41,043 nucleotides of DNA from an uncultured Acidimicrobiales bacterium (GTDB lineage Bacteria; Actinomycetota; Acidimicrobiia; Acidimicrobiales; SZUA-35): NCBI GenBank assembly GCA_937930695.1, contig CALHCB010000127.1, forward strand, positions 1 to 41,043, in the 5' to 3' direction. Under the pieces are notes generated by a model that did no database searches, had not been told where the DNA came from, and saw only the letters and a program-made list of their open reading frames with translations. This document shows, one piece after another, positions 29,622-40,500 of the stretch. Each line of letters begins with the position of its first letter. The stretch's first letter is position 1. The translations under genes and the position numbers were made by a program.

Positions 29622-31100
29622 CTAGGTCAGCGGACGATCAGTTGGTCGAACCGGTGAGGGCAGAAGAGTGTCGCCCATGAGATGAGCGTCGACCGCAGCA
29701 GCGCAGGATCGTCCTTCTGCAATGGCCCACACGATGAGGCTCTGACCTCGACCGGTATCACCACAGGCGAAGACATCGTCGACCGACGTCGCCCATTCGG
29801 CATTTCGGCGAACATTGCCCCGCTCGTCGAGTTCGACACCGAGTTGGTCCAGGACCGTGCCCTTTTCCGGACCGACGAAGCCCATCGCCAGCAGCACGAG
29901 GTCGGCATCAAAGACGAATTCGCTGCCTTCGACCTTTTCGAACGACGGGCGACCATCGACAACGACAGTTTCGACCTCATGGCCGTGGAGCGCCGTCACG
30001 ACACCATCGACTCCGGTCAACTCTGTCGTGCTGACCGAATACAGTCTCTCGCCACCTTCTTCGTGGGCAGAGGCAACGCGGTGTACGAGGGGCCAAGTCG
30101 GCCAGGGGGTGGACTCTGCCCGCTCTTCGGGAGGGCGGGGCATGATCTCGAATTGGCGGATGCTCGCAGCACCTTGGCGATGTGCGGTGCCAAGGCAATC
30201 CGCGCCGGTATCGCCGCCTCCGATGATGATGACGTGTTTGCCCTCGGCCGAAACTGGTGGCGCATCGAGTTCGCCCTTGGCGACACGGTTTGCTGGCGGG
30301 AGATATTCCATTGCCTGGTAGATGCCGGTGAGTTCTCTTCCCGGGATTGGCAGATCGCGCCAAGCGGTCGCTCCCCCGGCGAGCACGATGGAGTCGAACT
30401 CCGAGCGAAGGTCGTCGACGGGAATCGAGGTCGGCTCATCGGCAGGACCACCGATGTAGGCGTTCGTCCGGAACTGAGTCCCTTCGGCTCGCATCTGGTC
30501 GAGCCTTCGATCGAGAATGGACTTCTCCATCTTGAACTCAGGGATCCCGTATCGGAGCAACCCGCCGATCTTGTCGGCTCGTTCGAACACTGTGACATCG
30601 TGTCCAGCTCGTGTGAGCTGTTGGGCGGCTGCGAGACCGGCCGGACCAGACCCGACGATGGCGATCCGCTTGCCTGTCTTCTTGGATGCAAGGACGGGTT
30701 CGACCCAACCCTCGGCGAACGCACGCTCAATGATCGAGACTTCGACGTTCTTGATGGCGACGGGATCGGTGTTGATTCCTGCGACACAGGCTCCCTCGCA
30801 TGGAGCAGGACAAAGACGACCGGTGAACTCCGGAAAGTTGTTGGTGGCGTGCAGCCGCTCGATCGCATCGCGCCAGTTGTCGCGGTAGACGAGGTCGTTC
30901 CAATCAGGAATCAGGTTCCCGAGAGGACAACCGTTGTTGCAAAATGGGATGCCACAATCCATGCATCGAGAGGCCTGAATCTGAAGTTCTGCTTCATCGA
31001 ATGGTTCGTACACCTCGTCCCAATCCCTCAGTCGGACGGGGACGGGTCGGCGAGTGAAACCAACTCGATCGTGCTTGAGGAACCCTCGTGGATCACCCAT
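29622..31100 (-). CDS. gltD: glutamate synthase, small subunit (GltD)
   Basis: 492 residues. The N-terminal ferredoxin-like region supplies cluster cysteines C46, C49, C54 and C58 ([13 protein letters not shown]) and C97, C101 and C105 (CPAPCEGAC). Two dinucleotide-binding sites follow: FAD at [15 protein letters not shown] and NADPH at [12 protein letters not shown]. The closing [22 protein letters not shown] segment is standard. The beta subunit takes electrons from NADPH and passes them to GltB. Its start overlaps the gltB stop by 8 bp, so it is second in the gltBD operon. Confidence 0.97.
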   Translation of the reverse strand: MGDPRGFLKHDRVGFTRRPVPVRLRDWDEVYEPFDEAELQIQASRCMDCGIPFCNNGCPLGNLIPDWNDLVYRDNWRDAIERLHATNNFPEFTGRLCPAPCEGACVAGINTDPVAIKNVEVSIIERAFAEGWVEPVLASKKTGKRIAIVGSGPAGLAAAQQLTRAGHDVTVFERADKIGGLLRYGIPEFKMEKSILDRRLDQMRAEGTQFRTNAYIGGPADEPTSIPVDDLRSEFDSIVLAGGATAWRDLPIPGRELTGIYQAMEYLPPANRVAKGELDAPPVSAEGKHVIIIGGGDTGADCLGTAHRQGAASIRQFEIMPRPPEERAESTPWPTWPLVHRVASAHEEGGERLYSVSTTELTGVDGVVTALHGHEVETVVVDGRPSFEKVEGSEFVFDADLVLLAMGFVGPEKGTVLDQLGVELDERGNVRRNAEWATSVDDVFACGDTGRGQSLIVWAIAEGRSCAAAVDAHLMGDTLLPSPVRPTDRPLT

Positions 31101-34100
31101 TTGACGCCTCCATGATTGCGGCCACCGGATCGAGTCCGTTTGCTTCAGCGTGGGCCTTGGCGATCAGGACACGTTTGTAGTCCCGGGGCATGACTTTGAC
31201 GAATCGTTCGACATCTTGGGCCCAGTTGCCGAGCAGCCGTGAGGCCACTGCAGAGCCCGTTTCATCGAGGTGGCGAGTGATCAGCTCGTGCAGTTCCTGC
31301 TGATCCTCGGTGCTGAGCGGCTCCAGCTCGACCATCTCGCGGTTTACCCGAGCAGGGAACGAACCATCCTGGTCAAAGACGTAAGCGACGCCACCCGACA
31401 TTCCGGCTGCGAAGTTGCGCCCGGTTGGGCCAAGCACCACGGCTCGGCCACCGGTCATGTATTCACATCCATGGTCGCCGACGCCCTCGACAACGGCGGT
31501 TGCGCCAGAGTTGCGGACGCAGAATCGTTCGCCGACGCGGCCACGAAGGAAGAGCTCGCCGCTTGTCGCGCCGTACAGAATGACGTTGCCGGCGATGATG
31601 TTGTCTTCGGCAACGAAGCCCGATTCCGGCGAGGGATAGACGACGACACGGCCACCGGAGAGTCCCTTGGCCACATAGTCGTTGCTGTCACCCTCAAGAC
31701 GCAGCGTGATACCACGGGGCACAAAGGCCCCGAAGCTGTTGCCTGCAGAACCGGTGAACTGGATCGAGATCGTGTCATCCGGGAGACCGGCACCGCCATG
31801 GCGTTTGGTGAGTTCGTGACCGAGCAAGGTTCCAACGGTGCGATTGACGTTGCGAATCTTGCGGTGAATGCGAACGGGGGTGCCGTCGCTGAGCGCTGGT
31901 TCGGACAACGCAATCAAGGTTTGATCCATGGCATCTTCGAGGCCGTGATCCTGAGTGGTTGTGCAGAACCGGCTTGCGCCCTCATCGAGCTCCGGAACGT
32001 GCAGAACCGGCGACAAGTCAAGACCGGACGCCTTCCAATGATCGACCGCTGCTTCGGTATCGAGGCACTCGGCTCGCCCGACGATCTCCTCGATGGTCCG
32101 ATAGCCCATCTCAGCGAGATACTCCCGGACTTCTTGGGCGATGTATTCGAAGAACGTCTCGACGAACTCGGGCTTGCCGGAGTAGTTCGCTCGCAGTTCC
32201 GGGTTCTGGGTGGCGACACCAACGGGGCACGTGTCGAGATGGCAGACCCGCATCATGATGCAGCCCGAGACGACCAGTGGAGCCGAGGCAAAGCCGAACT
32301 CTTCGCCGCCGAGAAGAGCGGCGATGATGACGTCGCGCCCGGTCTTGATCTGACCGTCGACTTGCACGACGATCCGATCCCGGAGGTCGTTGAGCAACAG
32401 GGTCTGCTGTGTTTCGGCGAGTCCCAACTCCCAGGGTCCTCCCGCGTGCTTCAGAGAAGTGAGTGGTGAGGCTCCAGTCCCGCCGTCGTTGCCGGAGATC
32501 AGCACAACGTCAGCCTTGGCCTTTGACACACCAGCGGCGACGGTTCCGACCCCGACCTCGGAAACGAGCTTCACGTGGACCCGTGCGTCAGGATTGGCGT
32601 TCTTCAAGTCGTGGATGAGTTGAGCCAGGTCCTCGATCGAATAGATGTCGTGGTGAGGAGGCGGCGAGATGAGCCCGACACCTGGCGTCGAGTGTCGTGT
32701 CTTTGCCACCCACGGCCACACTTTGCGGCCCGGGAGTTGACCTCCCTCACCAGGTTTCGCGCCCTGCGCCATTTTGATCTGGATGTCGTCAGAGTTGGTC
32801 AGATACTCCGACGTCACGCCGAAACGACCGGATGCCACTTGCTTGATCGAGGAACGCTTGGAGTCGCCATTTGGCATGGTGAGGAATCGTTCCGGATCCT
32901 CGCCGCCCTCGCCGGTGTTCGATTTGCCGCCGAGGCGGTTCATGGCGATCGCCAGGGTTTCGTGGGCTTCTGCGGAGATCGAGCCGTAGCTCATGGCACC
33001 CGTGGCAAACCGCTTCACGATCTCCGAGATCGGCTCGACCTCATCGATCGAGATCGGTTCACGATCCGAATTCAGTGTGAACAGGCCACGAAGTGTCGCC
33101 AGCTGTTCGGCTTGGGCGTCAACCAGGTTGGTGTATTCCTTGAAGATCTCGTATTGCTTGGTGCGTGTCGAGTGTTGAAGTTTGAACACGGTCTCGGGAT
33201 TGAAGAGGTGGAACTCGCCTTCCCGGCGCCATTGATACTCCCCGCCGAACTCGAGACTGCGGTGCGAAAGGAGTTCGGGACGCTCTGGGAACGCACGGAC
33301 GTGACGACGACGTCCTTCTTCGGCGAGCTCGTTGAGTGTGATGCCACCCAACTTCGAGGTCGTGCCGCTGAAGTACTCATCAACGAGTTCGTGACTGAGG
33401 CCGACGGCCTCGAAGATCTGGGCTCCGGTGTAGGAAGCGACGGTCGAGATGCCCATCTTCGACATGACCTTCACGACGCCCTTGCTGGCGGCTCGGAGGT
33501 AGTTCTCCCGGGCGGTATGGATGTCGCCACCCGAACGATCCCACGCAATGCGGTCCTCGATGGTCTCCATTACAACCGAGGGGCAGATCGCTGCTGCTCC
33601 GTAGCCGAGGAGCAAGGCGAAATGATGCACTTCACGTGCGTCAGCAGCATCAACGATCAGCCCGGCACGAGTCCTCGTCTTTTCTCGAACGAGGTGATGG
33701 TGCACGGCGCTCGTGAGCAGAAGCGACGGGATCGGAGCCAGGTCCGCCGTGGCGTCGCGGTTGCTGAGCACGATGACCGAGGCGCCTCGGTCAATGGCCT
33801 CAGAGGCTTGTCGTCGCACGTCATCGATCGCCCGACGAAGTCCATCGCCGCCCTCGGCAACTGGGTAACGGCCGCGAATCACTGCGGACTGAAGTTGGGG
33901 AAAGGCCCCTTCATCATTCGCGTGAATGATCTGGGTGAGCTCGTGCCGGGTGATCACGGGATACGGAAGCGCGATCTGGTGACAGCTGTCAGGGCCAGGA
34001 TCCAGAATGTTTGCCTCCGGGCCGAGTGTTGAGGCTGCAGAGGTGACCAGCTCTTCACGAATCGAGTCGAGCGGAGGGTTTGTGACCTGCGCAAACAATT

Positions 34101-35631
34101 GGTTGAAGTAATCAAAGAGCTGGCGTGGCCGGCTCGACAGAACAGCGATGGGTGTATCGGTTCCCATGGACCCAATGGCTTCGCTCCCGCTCAGCACCAT
34201 GGGCTCCACGAGCAGGTCGAGCTCTTCTTGGGTGTAGCCGTTGGCGACCTGCTGTGGGATCAGGTAGTCATGAACGGGATGGGAGACCGGTCGTTCGGGG
34301 AGGTCTCCAAGGTTGACGACGTTGTTGAGCCACTCGCCGTAGGGCTTGGAGCCCGCGAGACGGCTCTTGATCTCTGTGTCGGAGACAATCCGGCCTTCTG
34401 CAGTGTCGACCAAGAACATACGACCAGGCTCAAGCCTGCCCTTCTGGACGATCTTTGACGGCGGAACGTCGATCACGCCGACCTCACTCGCCATGACGAC
34501 CAGGCCGTCGTCGGTGACCCAGTAGCGACTCGGGCGCAGCCCGTTTCGGTCCAGAACGGCGCCGATGACGGTTCCGTCGGTAAAGGCAACAGATGCTGGC
34601 CCATCCCAAGGCTCCATCAGCGACGAGTGGAATTGATAGAAGGCCCGCTCTTCGGCCCCCATCGTTTTGTTCTTCTCCCAGGCCTCCGGGATCATCATCA
34701 AGACGGCGTGCGGGAGTTCGTAGCCACCGAGATGAAGGAGTTCGAGGGCCTCATCGAAGCTTGCGGTGTCGGAGGCCAGTGGTGTGCAGATCGGGAAGAG
34801 CTTTTCGATGCGATCTCCCCAATGAGGCGCAGCGAGCATGGCCTCGCGGGCTCGCATCCAGTTGCGATTGCCCATCACGGTGTTGATCTCGCCGTTGTGG
34901 GCAACGAAGCGATACGGGTGAGCGAGAGGCCAGGAAGGGAACGTGTTGGTACTGAACCGCGAATGGACGAGAGCGAGAGCGCTCTCGAATCGCTCGTCGA
35001 GCAGGTCGGGGAAGAAGGCCGAGAGCTGGGGCGTGGTCAGCATTCCCTTGTAGACGATGGTGCGAGCCGAGAGGCTCGGGAAGTAGACGTCGTGTCCCAG
35101 TTGAGCGGCCACTTCGTGCTCGACCCGCTTGCGGACGACATAGGTCTCTCGATCGAGCGCGATGCCACTTAGCCCTGAACTCGAGGCAACGAAGATCTGC
35201 TCGAACGCAGGCATGACGCCTCGGGCCTGATCGCCGAGGCTGGCAGCGACGACAGGAACGGTGCGCCACCCAACGGTCCGGAGCCCTTCGTCAACGACGA
35301 TCTTTTCGATCGCTGCCTTGACTGCGGCCTTCGCCTCAGGCTCCGACGGCAGGAAGCCAATGCCCGTGGCGTAGCAGCCCGCCTCGGGGAGGTCAGCGAT
35401 CAAATCTCGGTAGAGACGATCCGGGATCTGGGTCAGGATTCCGGCGCCGTCGCCGGTGTTCGGTTCGGCGTTGGTGGCACCACGATGCTGCATGCATGTG
35501 AGGGCGCCGAGACCGTGTTGGACAATCTCATGGGTTGGCACTCCGTGCATATCCGCAACAAAGCTGACGCCACAGGCGTCGTGTTCGTTTGCGGGGTCAT
35601 AGAGGCCTTGGGCGGGCGGCAGGCGACGCAT
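31093..35631 (-). CDS. gltB: glutamate synthase, large subunit (GltB)
   Basis: 1512 residues from ATG 35631, with CGGAG 7 nt before it; a GTG form to 35670 is not supported. After a 19-residue propeptide the glutaminase nucleophile would be C20 (DACGVSF), followed by the class-II amidotransferase domain ([19 protein letters not shown], then [10 protein letters not shown]). The FMN synthase domain carries the 3Fe-4S cysteines C1124, C1130 and C1135 ([12 protein letters not shown]), and the GXGXG beta-helix domain closes the chain. It makes two glutamates from glutamine and 2-oxoglutarate. Upstream inverted arms TCCGAGCC/GGCTCGGA (35652-35697) lie in its leader. Confidence 0.97.
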   Translation of the reverse strand: MRRLPPAQGLYDPANEHDACGVSFVADMHGVPTHEIVQHGLGALTCMQHRGATNAEPNTGDGAGILTQIPDRLYRDLIADLPEAGCYATGIGFLPSEPEAKAAVKAAIEKIVVDEGLRTVGWRTVPVVAASLGDQARGVMPAFEQIFVASSSGLSGIALDRETYVVRKRVEHEVAAQLGHDVYFPSLSARTIVYKGMLTTPQLSAFFPDLLDERFESALALVHSRFSTNTFPSWPLAHPYRFVAHNGEINTVMGNRNWMRAREAMLAAPHWGDRIEKLFPICTPLASDTASFDEALELLHLGGYELPHAVLMMIPEAWEKNKTMGAEERAFYQFHSSLMEPWDGPASVAFTDGTVIGAVLDRNGLRPSRYWVTDDGLVVMASEVGVIDVPPSKIVQKGRLEPGRMFLVDTAEGRIVSDTEIKSRLAGSKPYGEWLNNVVNLGDLPERPVSHPVHDYLIPQQVANGYTQEELDLLVEPMVLSGSEAIGSMGTDTPIAVLSSRPRQLFDYFNQLFAQVTNPPLDSIREELVTSAASTLGPEANILDPGPDSCHQIALPYPVITRHELTQIIHANDEGAFPQLQSAVIRGRYPVAEGGDGLRRAIDDVRRQASEAIDRGASVIVLSNRDATADLAPIPSLLLTSAVHHHLVREKTRTRAGLIVDAADAREVHHFALLLGYGAAAICPSVVMETIEDRIAWDRSGGDIHTARENYLRAASKGVVKVMSKMGISTVASYTGAQIFEAVGLSHELVDEYFSGTTSKLGGITLNELAEEGRRRHVRAFPERPELLSHRSLEFGGEYQWRREGEFHLFNPETVFKLQHSTRTKQYEIFKEYTNLVDAQAEQLATLRGLFTLNSDREPISIDEVEPISEIVKRFATGAMSYGSISAEAHETLAIAMNRLGGKSNTGEGGEDPERFLTMPNGDSKRSSIKQVASGRFGVTSEYLTNSDDIQIKMAQGAKPGEGGQLPGRKVWPWVAKTRHSTPGVGLISPPPHHDIYSIEDLAQLIHDLKNANPDARVHVKLVSEVGVGTVAAGVSKAKADVVLISGNDGGTGASPLTSLKHAGGPWELGLAETQQTLLLNDLRDRIVVQVDGQIKTGRDVIIAALLGGEEFGFASAPLVVSGCIMMRVCHLDTCPVGVATQNPELRANYSGKPEFVETFFEYIAQEVREYLAEMGYRTIEEIVGRAECLDTEAAVDHWKASGLDLSPVLHVPELDEGASRFCTTTQDHGLEDAMDQTLIALSEPALSDGTPVRIHRKIRNVNRTVGTLLGHELTKRHGGAGLPDDTISIQFTGSAGNSFGAFVPRGITLRLEGDSNDYVAKGLSGGRVVVYPSPESGFVAEDNIIAGNVILYGATSGELFLRGRVGERFCVRNSGATAVVEGVGDHGCEYMTGGRAVVLGPTGRNFAAGMSGGVAYVFDQDGSFPARVNREMVELEPLSTEDQQELHELITRHLDETGSAVASRLLGNWAQDVERFVKVMPRDYKRVLIAKAHAEANGLDPVAAIMEASNG

Positions 35632-35651
35632 GAAAAATCTCCGGATTGGTC

Positions 35652-35697
35652 TCCGAGCCGGCTGGTTCACCGCGGGAAAGCAGCGAGAGGGCTCGGA
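35652..35697. repeat. long-range inverted repeat in the gltB leader
   Basis: TCCGAGCC (35652-35659) and GGCTCGGA (35690-35697) are perfect 8-bp arms 30 bp apart, about 20 bp upstream of the gltB start. It could form a leader hairpin; no known riboswitch is recognised. The remaining gap to 35808 holds nothing clear. Confidence 0.3.
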
Positions 35698-35808
35698 TCG
35701 CAGGGACGGCGTTGGCCCAGCAGTTCAGCTGTTGTCAGGGGTTGGACACTATCTCCGAAACAATGGTCGACGCCAAACTCGATCTCTAATCCAGATGGCT
35801 CTTCGCGG

Positions 35809-35814
35809 TAACCT
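35809..35814 (+). promoter_or_regulatory. -10 element TAACCT, leaderless-type
   Basis: TAACCT ends 6 nt before GTG 35821 of the M18 aminopeptidase gene and supports that start. Confidence 0.45.
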
Positions 35815-35820
35815 CACTGG

Positions 35821-37143
35821 GTGAGCCACGACCCGATCGCCCATTCACCTCGCGATGCAACGCATCAGATGGCTTCGAGCCAGATGATCGAAGATCTGCG
35901 GGTCTCGCCCAGTCCGTACCATGCCGTCGCACGATCGATCTCGTTGCTTACAAACGCGGGATTTGTCGAGATCTCGATCACGTCGCCCTTTCCGGCCGAG
36001 GCTGGGCGCTATCTCGTGGTGGACGGCGGTGCCCTCGTCGCATGGGTACAACCCGACACCGGTCCTGCATCCTTCGGGATTGTCGGCGCGCATACAGACT
36101 CACCCAATCTTCGGGTCCGGGCCAATGCCGAGATCTCTTCTGCTGGCACCGCGCAGCTCGGGGTCGAGGTCTACGGCGGTGTGCTGCTGAACTCGTGGCT
36201 CGACAGAGATCTCGGACTCGCCGGGCGGGTGACCACAGCCGACGGCGACTCCGTCCTCATGCTCGACGATCGTCCTGTTCTCCGTGTGCCTCAGCTCGCC
36301 ATTCATCTCGATCGCGAGATCCGCGAAAAGGGCCTGCTGCTTGACCCGCAACGCCACATGGTTCCGATGTGGGCGCTTGGCGACGACGAACCGGGGGCCT
36401 TTCGTTCCTATCTTGCTTCGCAGACAGGAGTCGATGAAGACGCCATCATGGCGTGGGACGTCATGGCGTTCGACGTGCAATCGCCAGCAGTCGTGGGACG
36501 GGATGCCGATTGGCTCGCCTCCGCTCGAATCGACAACCTGGTTTCCACCTTCTGCGGGACCCACGCCCTCATCGGGGCAGCAGACAGCGCAGACGCTGCT
36601 GCCCAAGCGCCAGTCTTGGTGCTCTATGACCATGAGGAGATCGGTTCGGAGTCCTCGACGGGTGCCTCTGGCGCATTCCTCGGTGCCATTCTCGAACGCA
36701 TCTCGGCCGCGACCGGCAGCGATCGGCCAGCGCACTTGGCAGCTTTGGCTGCGTCGTTCGTCGTGTCCGCCGATGGGGCCCACGCAACCCACCCGAATTA
36801 CGTCGACAAGCACGAGCCCAATCATCACATTGCGCTCAACGGTGGCGTGACGATCAAGCGGAACGCCAACCAACGGTATGCAACTGATGCCCGCAGCGAA
36901 GGGCGGTTCCGGGCGCTGTGTGAGGCCAACGAGGTGCCGGTCCAGACCTACATCCATCGCAACGACCTGCCATGCGGATCCACGATTGGCCCGATCACCT
37001 CGGGGCAGCTGTCAGTGCGAACCGTGGACGTCGGGATCCCACAGCTCGGAATGCACAGCATTCGCGAACTCTGCGGTGTTGAGGACCTGAGTCACCTCAC
37101 AACAGCTCTGCAAGCCTTCTTCACCCACTCTGTGTCTGGCTGA
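35821..37143 (+). CDS. apeB: M18 family aminopeptidase
   Basis: 440 residues from GTG 35821. M18 metallopeptidase motifs are complete: the zinc ligand and base region HTDSPNLRV, the DRDLGLAGRV stretch, DHEEIGSES with paired glutamates, DGAHATHPNYVDKHEPNHH and the C-terminal PCGSTIGPITS. It is a two-zinc, dodecamer-forming exopeptidase that prefers N-terminal Asp or Glu, cytoplasmic, in peptide turnover. It stands alone, divergent from gltBD with 189 bp between starts. Confidence 0.95.
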   Translation: MSHDPIAHSPRDATHQMASSQMIEDLRVSPSPYHAVARSISLLTNAGFVEISITSPFPAEAGRYLVVDGGALVAWVQPDTGPASFGIVGAHTDSPNLRVRANAEISSAGTAQLGVEVYGGVLLNSWLDRDLGLAGRVTTADGDSVLMLDDRPVLRVPQLAIHLDREIREKGLLLDPQRHMVPMWALGDDEPGAFRSYLASQTGVDEDAIMAWDVMAFDVQSPAVVGRDADWLASARIDNLVSTFCGTHALIGAADSADAAAQAPVLVLYDHEEIGSESSTGASGAFLGAILERISAATGSDRPAHLAALAASFVVSADGAHATHPNYVDKHEPNHHIALNGGVTIKRNANQRYATDARSEGRFRALCEANEVPVQTYIHRNDLPCGSTIGPITSGQLSVRTVDVGIPQLGMHSIRELCGVEDLSHLTTALQAFFTHSVSG

Positions 37144-37159
37144 TCCGCAGCATTGGCGT

Positions 37160-37190
37160 CACGAAATCCTGGTCGGCGCTAGCACGAAAT
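37160..37190. repeat. direct repeat CACGAAAT upstream of hppA
   Basis: Two exact copies of CACGAAAT (37160-37167, 37183-37190) lie 23 bp apart just before the hppA -35. Such spacing (about two turns) could fit an activator site; chance is not excluded. Confidence 0.3.
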
Positions 37191-37200
37191 GGTCCAATTG

Positions 37201-37229
37201 TTGCCGCAGCCTTTCCAGACAAGTAGCGT
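37201..37229 (+). promoter_or_regulatory. hppA promoter
   Basis: TTGCCG (37201-37206), a 17-bp spacer and TAGCGT (37224-37229) form a reasonable vegetative promoter, giving a leader of about 65 nt that contains the GAGGAG of hppA. Confidence 0.55.
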
Positions 37230-37300
37230 CGTGCGTCGCCGCTGGCATCGCATTGCCTGACCCGTCCAGCGAGCGTGGCAAACCCCACTGAGGAGTAAAC

Positions 37301-39406
37301 GTGGACGCAGTCCCTTATCTCGCCCTAGTTTCGGCTGTAGCCGGACTTATTCTGGCGGTCTTCTTCTTTCAAGATGTGAAGAAGGCCAGTCCGGGTAGTG
37401 AACGAATGATCTTCCTGATGGAAGAGATTCAGAAAGGCGCCAAGGCCTTCCTGAAGCAGGAATACACCTGGGTCGCCGGATTCGCGGTCGTTCTTGCCGT
37501 CATCATCGGCGCTGTCATCGATCCGCTCGGTGCGGTCTCCTACCTGCTGGGCGCCATTCTGTCCGCTGGTGCGGGGTACGCAGGAATGACCGTGGCCACC
37601 ATGGCCAACGCCCGTACGACCGAAGCTGCGAAGGATGGGCCGGGCAAGGCGCTCCCCATTGCCTTCCGCGGTGGTGCCGTCATGGGCTTCTCGGTTGCCG
37701 GTCTCGCACTCGGTGGCCTCATGGTCGTCTACATCCTCTTCGTGACGATCCTCGAGTCCACAAAGGCATTCGAGATCATCACTGCCTACGGCCTCGGCGC
37801 CTCAACGATTGCTCTGTTCAGTCGTGTTGGTGGCGGTATCTACACCAAGGCTGCTGACGTCGGCGCCGACCTCGTCGGCAAGGTCGAGGCTGGAATCCCC
37901 GAGGACGATCCTCGCAACCCCGCAACGATCGCGGACAACGTTGGTGACAACGTTGGTGACGTCGCTGGCATGGGTGCCGACCTCTTCGAGTCTTACGCCG
38001 GTTCGATCATCGCTCCGATCTCACTCGTCGCATTCGCCGTCGGCCTGAGTGCCGACGACATTGGTGGCGATGCTCTTCCGCTCCTGATGTTCCCGATGTT
38101 GGTCGCCTTCATCGGCATGATCGCCTCGATCATCGGCTCCTTCCTCGTAAAGGGCGGAACCTCAACCGACTCCAAGGCGCTGAGCAAGGCGCTCCACCTC
38201 GGTACCAACGTCGCCATGGGCCTCACGGTGCTCGGTGTGCTCGGCGGGTCGCTGTGGCTCTTCGGAGACAGTGATCAGTTCGACAACCCGATCGGCCTCG
38301 CCGTCAGCGTCATCGGCGGCCTCATCATTGGTTGGGCGCTCGGCAAGACCGCTGAGTACTACACCTCTGATCACTACGGTCCGGTCAAGAAGATCGCCCA
38401 GCAGACAGAAACTGGCCCGGCGACGACGATCCTCGGCGGAATCTCCGCCGGAATGGTCTCGGTGTCCGCTTCCGTTGTTCTGATTCTCGCGGGTGTGGGC
38501 GTTGCCTTCTGGGGCGGCCAATACGCCTTTGCCGACACCGGTGCCCTCGGTGAGATCGGTGGCCTGTATGGCATCGCGGTTGCTGCCATCGGCATGCTGG
38601 CAACAACCGGCGTCGTGGTATCGGTTGACGCCTATGGCCCAATCGCAGACAACGCCGGCGGAATCGCCGAAATGGCTGAGCTCGACCCATCGGTGCGCGA
38701 AGTCACCGATGCCCTGGACTCACTCGGTAACACCACCGCAGCGGTCGCCAAGGGCTTCGCTGTCGGCTCAGCTGCGCTGACGGCACTCGCACTGTTCAAG
38801 AGCTTCGAGTTCGCCATCAAGGAAGCATCCGGCGGTGAAACGGTGCTGAACCTCAACATCGGCGAGATCGATGTGTTCATCGGCCTCTTCCTTGGTGCAG
38901 GCCTTCCGTTCCTCTTTGCGGCGCTCACCATCGACGCTGTCGGTCGAGCTGCTCAGGAGATGATCGAAGAAGTTCGTCGCCAGTTCCGCGAGATCCCCGG
39001 CCTTCGTGAAGGCAAGGAAGGCGTGGTGCCCGACTCCGCACGTTGTGTCGCCATCTCCACCGCAGCGTCGCTCAAAGAGATGATCATTCCTGGAGCGCTT
39101 GCGGTCGTGGTGCCGCTGGTTGTCGGATTCGTCAGCGTTGATGCGCTCGGTGGGCTCCTGGCTGGATCGCTCGTCACCGGCTTCGCACTCGCCATCTTCA
39201 TGGCGAACGCTGGTGGTGCGTGGGACAACGCCAAGAAGTACATCGAAGCTGGCGCCCACGGTGGCAAGGGATCTGAATGCCACAAGGCCGCCGTCGTCGG
39301 CGACACCGTCGGCGATCCGTTCAAGGACACGTCTGGTCCTGCCATGAACATCCTGATCAAGGTGATGACCATCGTGAGCCTCGTGTTCGCTTCCGCCTTC
39401 GTCTAA
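37301..39406 (+). CDS. hppA: membrane-bound ion-pumping pyrophosphatase
   Basis: 701 residues, about sixteen membrane helices. The family's diphosphate site is intact: [52 protein letters not shown], then the C-terminal [11 protein letters not shown] and [14 protein letters not shown] segments. It hydrolyses pyrophosphate and pumps cations out of the cytoplasm. A480 in GNTTAA indicates the K+-dependent subfamily, where K+-independent enzymes have Lys; E230 in DLFESYAG is at the position seen in Na+-pumping members, but H+ pumping is not excluded. GAGGAG lies 5 nt before the GTG start. It stands alone. Confidence 0.97.
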   Translation: MDAVPYLALVSAVAGLILAVFFFQDVKKASPGSERMIFLMEEIQKGAKAFLKQEYTWVAGFAVVLAVIIGAVIDPLGAVSYLLGAILSAGAGYAGMTVATMANARTTEAAKDGPGKALPIAFRGGAVMGFSVAGLALGGLMVVYILFVTILESTKAFEIITAYGLGASTIALFSRVGGGIYTKAADVGADLVGKVEAGIPEDDPRNPATIADNVGDNVGDVAGMGADLFESYAGSIIAPISLVAFAVGLSADDIGGDALPLLMFPMLVAFIGMIASIIGSFLVKGGTSTDSKALSKALHLGTNVAMGLTVLGVLGGSLWLFGDSDQFDNPIGLAVSVIGGLIIGWALGKTAEYYTSDHYGPVKKIAQQTETGPATTILGGISAGMVSVSASVVLILAGVGVAFWGGQYAFADTGALGEIGGLYGIAVAAIGMLATTGVVVSVDAYGPIADNAGGIAEMAELDPSVREVTDALDSLGNTTAAVAKGFAVGSAALTALALFKSFEFAIKEASGGETVLNLNIGEIDVFIGLFLGAGLPFLFAALTIDAVGRAAQEMIEEVRRQFREIPGLREGKEGVVPDSARCVAISTAASLKEMIIPGALAVVVPLVVGFVSVDALGGLLAGSLVTGFALAIFMANAGGAWDNAKKYIEAGAHGGKGSECHKAAVVGDTVGDPFKDTSGPAMNILIKVMTIVSLVFASAFV

Positions 39407-39454
39407 TCGTTTCGACAGAGGGGCGAATCGCTTCTCGGTCTGAACTTCACCTGT

Positions 39455-39503
39455 CGAACGCCGGGGTCGTGCTCAACCGAGCACCCCCGGCGTTCGTCGT
39501 TTT
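39455..39503 (+). terminator. strong terminator after hppA
   Basis: CGAACGCCGGGG (39455-39466) pairs perfectly with CCCCGGCGTTCG (39485-39496); an inner stem GTGCTC/GAGCAC closes an AACC tetraloop, giving 18 bp with a TC bulge. A short T-run (39500-39503) follows. An alternative pairing TTCGACAG (39411-39418) with CTGTCGAA (39451-39458) overlaps the stem base. Confidence 0.8.
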
Positions 39504-39568
39504 GGCTTCGATGCCGCGACCCCGAGATTGACACCCGAGCCGAAACTGACTCGTCTCCATCACTGCCC

Positions 39569-39574
39569 TAGGAT
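39569..39574 (+). promoter_or_regulatory. -10 element TAGGAT, leaderless-type
   Basis: TAGGAT ends 7 nt before GTG 39582 and supports that start for the next gene. Confidence 0.45.
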
Positions 39575-39581
39575 CCCAGCT

Positions 39582-40475
39582 GTGCCGCTACAGAAACTCT
39601 CTACAACCACTGCCTTCGTCGTCACCGATCTTCCCGATGCTCCGGCATCTGGTGTGGTTCGACTCGGTCGCAAGATCCTCCAAGGCGGAGCGAAGGACAT
39701 GGCCCGATCGGGCACCTACACGTTCGCTGCCTTTGAGATGCAACGGAGCGGAGCATCCGCTGGCATCAACGCCGAAGGGGATGACATCGCCGCCGCGGTC
39801 GAAGCCTTTTCAGAGGAACTGCTCGCCGTCGTCGAAGCAGGCGAGCTGCACCTGGATCCAGCGAAGGGGATCCCGGCAGGCGGCATCGCTCGGCTGACCG
39901 ATGCAGCAGACCGACATGCCGATGCCGGAGCACCCGAAGCCACCGCTCAGTCGGTGCTGGCAGCCACGGCCTGGGCACTCGATGGAGTTGACGGTGCCAA
40001 AATCGCGGTCGAAGGTGGCGGGCCGGTGGCGGCCGCAGTGAGCTCAGGGCTGGCCGAGGCCGGTGCTCAGATCGTCGAGGTCGAGGGACTCGACAAGAAG
40101 CCGTGGATGATCTGGGGAGCGGATGCGGATGCCATTGTGTGTGGCTCCAAGTTGGGAACACTCACCCACCAGGGAACCGAGTTCGTGAAAGCCAAAGCCA
40201 TCGTGCCATGGGGCCCCTCCCCCGTCACCACCAAGGCCTTCGCTCAGCTACGCCAGGCGGGCGTCGAGGTCCTCCCGGACTTCATCAGTGCCAGTGGTGC
40301 GCTGCTTGCGGGATATCGCGAAGACGGCGGCCTCACCATCGCCGAGGCAGTAACCGCTCGACTGAGCTCGCTGGCTGGCCACGAGGACGGTGTGCTCCTC
40401 AACGCGTGCTATGAAGCTGAAGGTTTCTTGTCCACGTGGGCCGAGCTTCCATTCGGACGGCCACTCGCAGCCTGA
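39582..40475 (+). CDS. Glu/Leu/Phe/Val dehydrogenase-like protein, degenerate active site
   Basis: 297 residues from GTG 39582. The layout resembles amino acid dehydrogenases: an N-terminal lobe with ARSGTYTFAAFEMQRSG and a Rossmann C-terminal lobe with KIAVEGGGPVAAAV, EAGAQIVEVEG, ADAIVCGS and VEVLPDFISASGA. The catalytic Lys region (normally GGGKGG) reads SGASAG, and the nucleotide loop GFGNVG reads GGGPVA, so the usual reaction is doubtful. It may be a divergent enzyme or a regulatory homologue. Unusually Ala/Gly-rich, soluble. It ends 12 bp from the convergent gene. Confidence 0.6.
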   Translation: MPLQKLSTTTAFVVTDLPDAPASGVVRLGRKILQGGAKDMARSGTYTFAAFEMQRSGASAGINAEGDDIAAAVEAFSEELLAVVEAGELHLDPAKGIPAGGIARLTDAADRHADAGAPEATAQSVLAATAWALDGVDGAKIAVEGGGPVAAAVSSGLAEAGAQIVEVEGLDKKPWMIWGADADAIVCGSKLGTLTHQGTEFVKAKAIVPWGPSPVTTKAFAQLRQAGVEVLPDFISASGALLAGYREDGGLTIAEAVTARLSSLAGHEDGVLLNACYEAEGFLSTWAELPFGRPLAA

Positions 40476-40481
40476 TGCTGA

Positions 40482-40500
40482 CATCGCTCATCGAGCGATG
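40482..40500. terminator. bidirectional terminator-like hairpin
   Basis: CATCGCTC (40482-40489) pairs with GAGCGATG (40493-40500) around an ATC loop, without a T-run. It lies at the junction of two converging genes and covers the minus-strand stop codon. Confidence 0.55.

Noticed and set aside
29682..34032. Long plus-strand open frames of 400-485 codons opposite gltB and gltD.
   Set aside because: They are antisense to strongly conserved genes, lack protein-like composition and arise from GC-rich codon bias.
35632..35670. Upstream GTG start for gltB.
   Set aside because: ATG 35631 has a GGAG site and places the nucleophile Cys at residue 20, a normal propeptide length.
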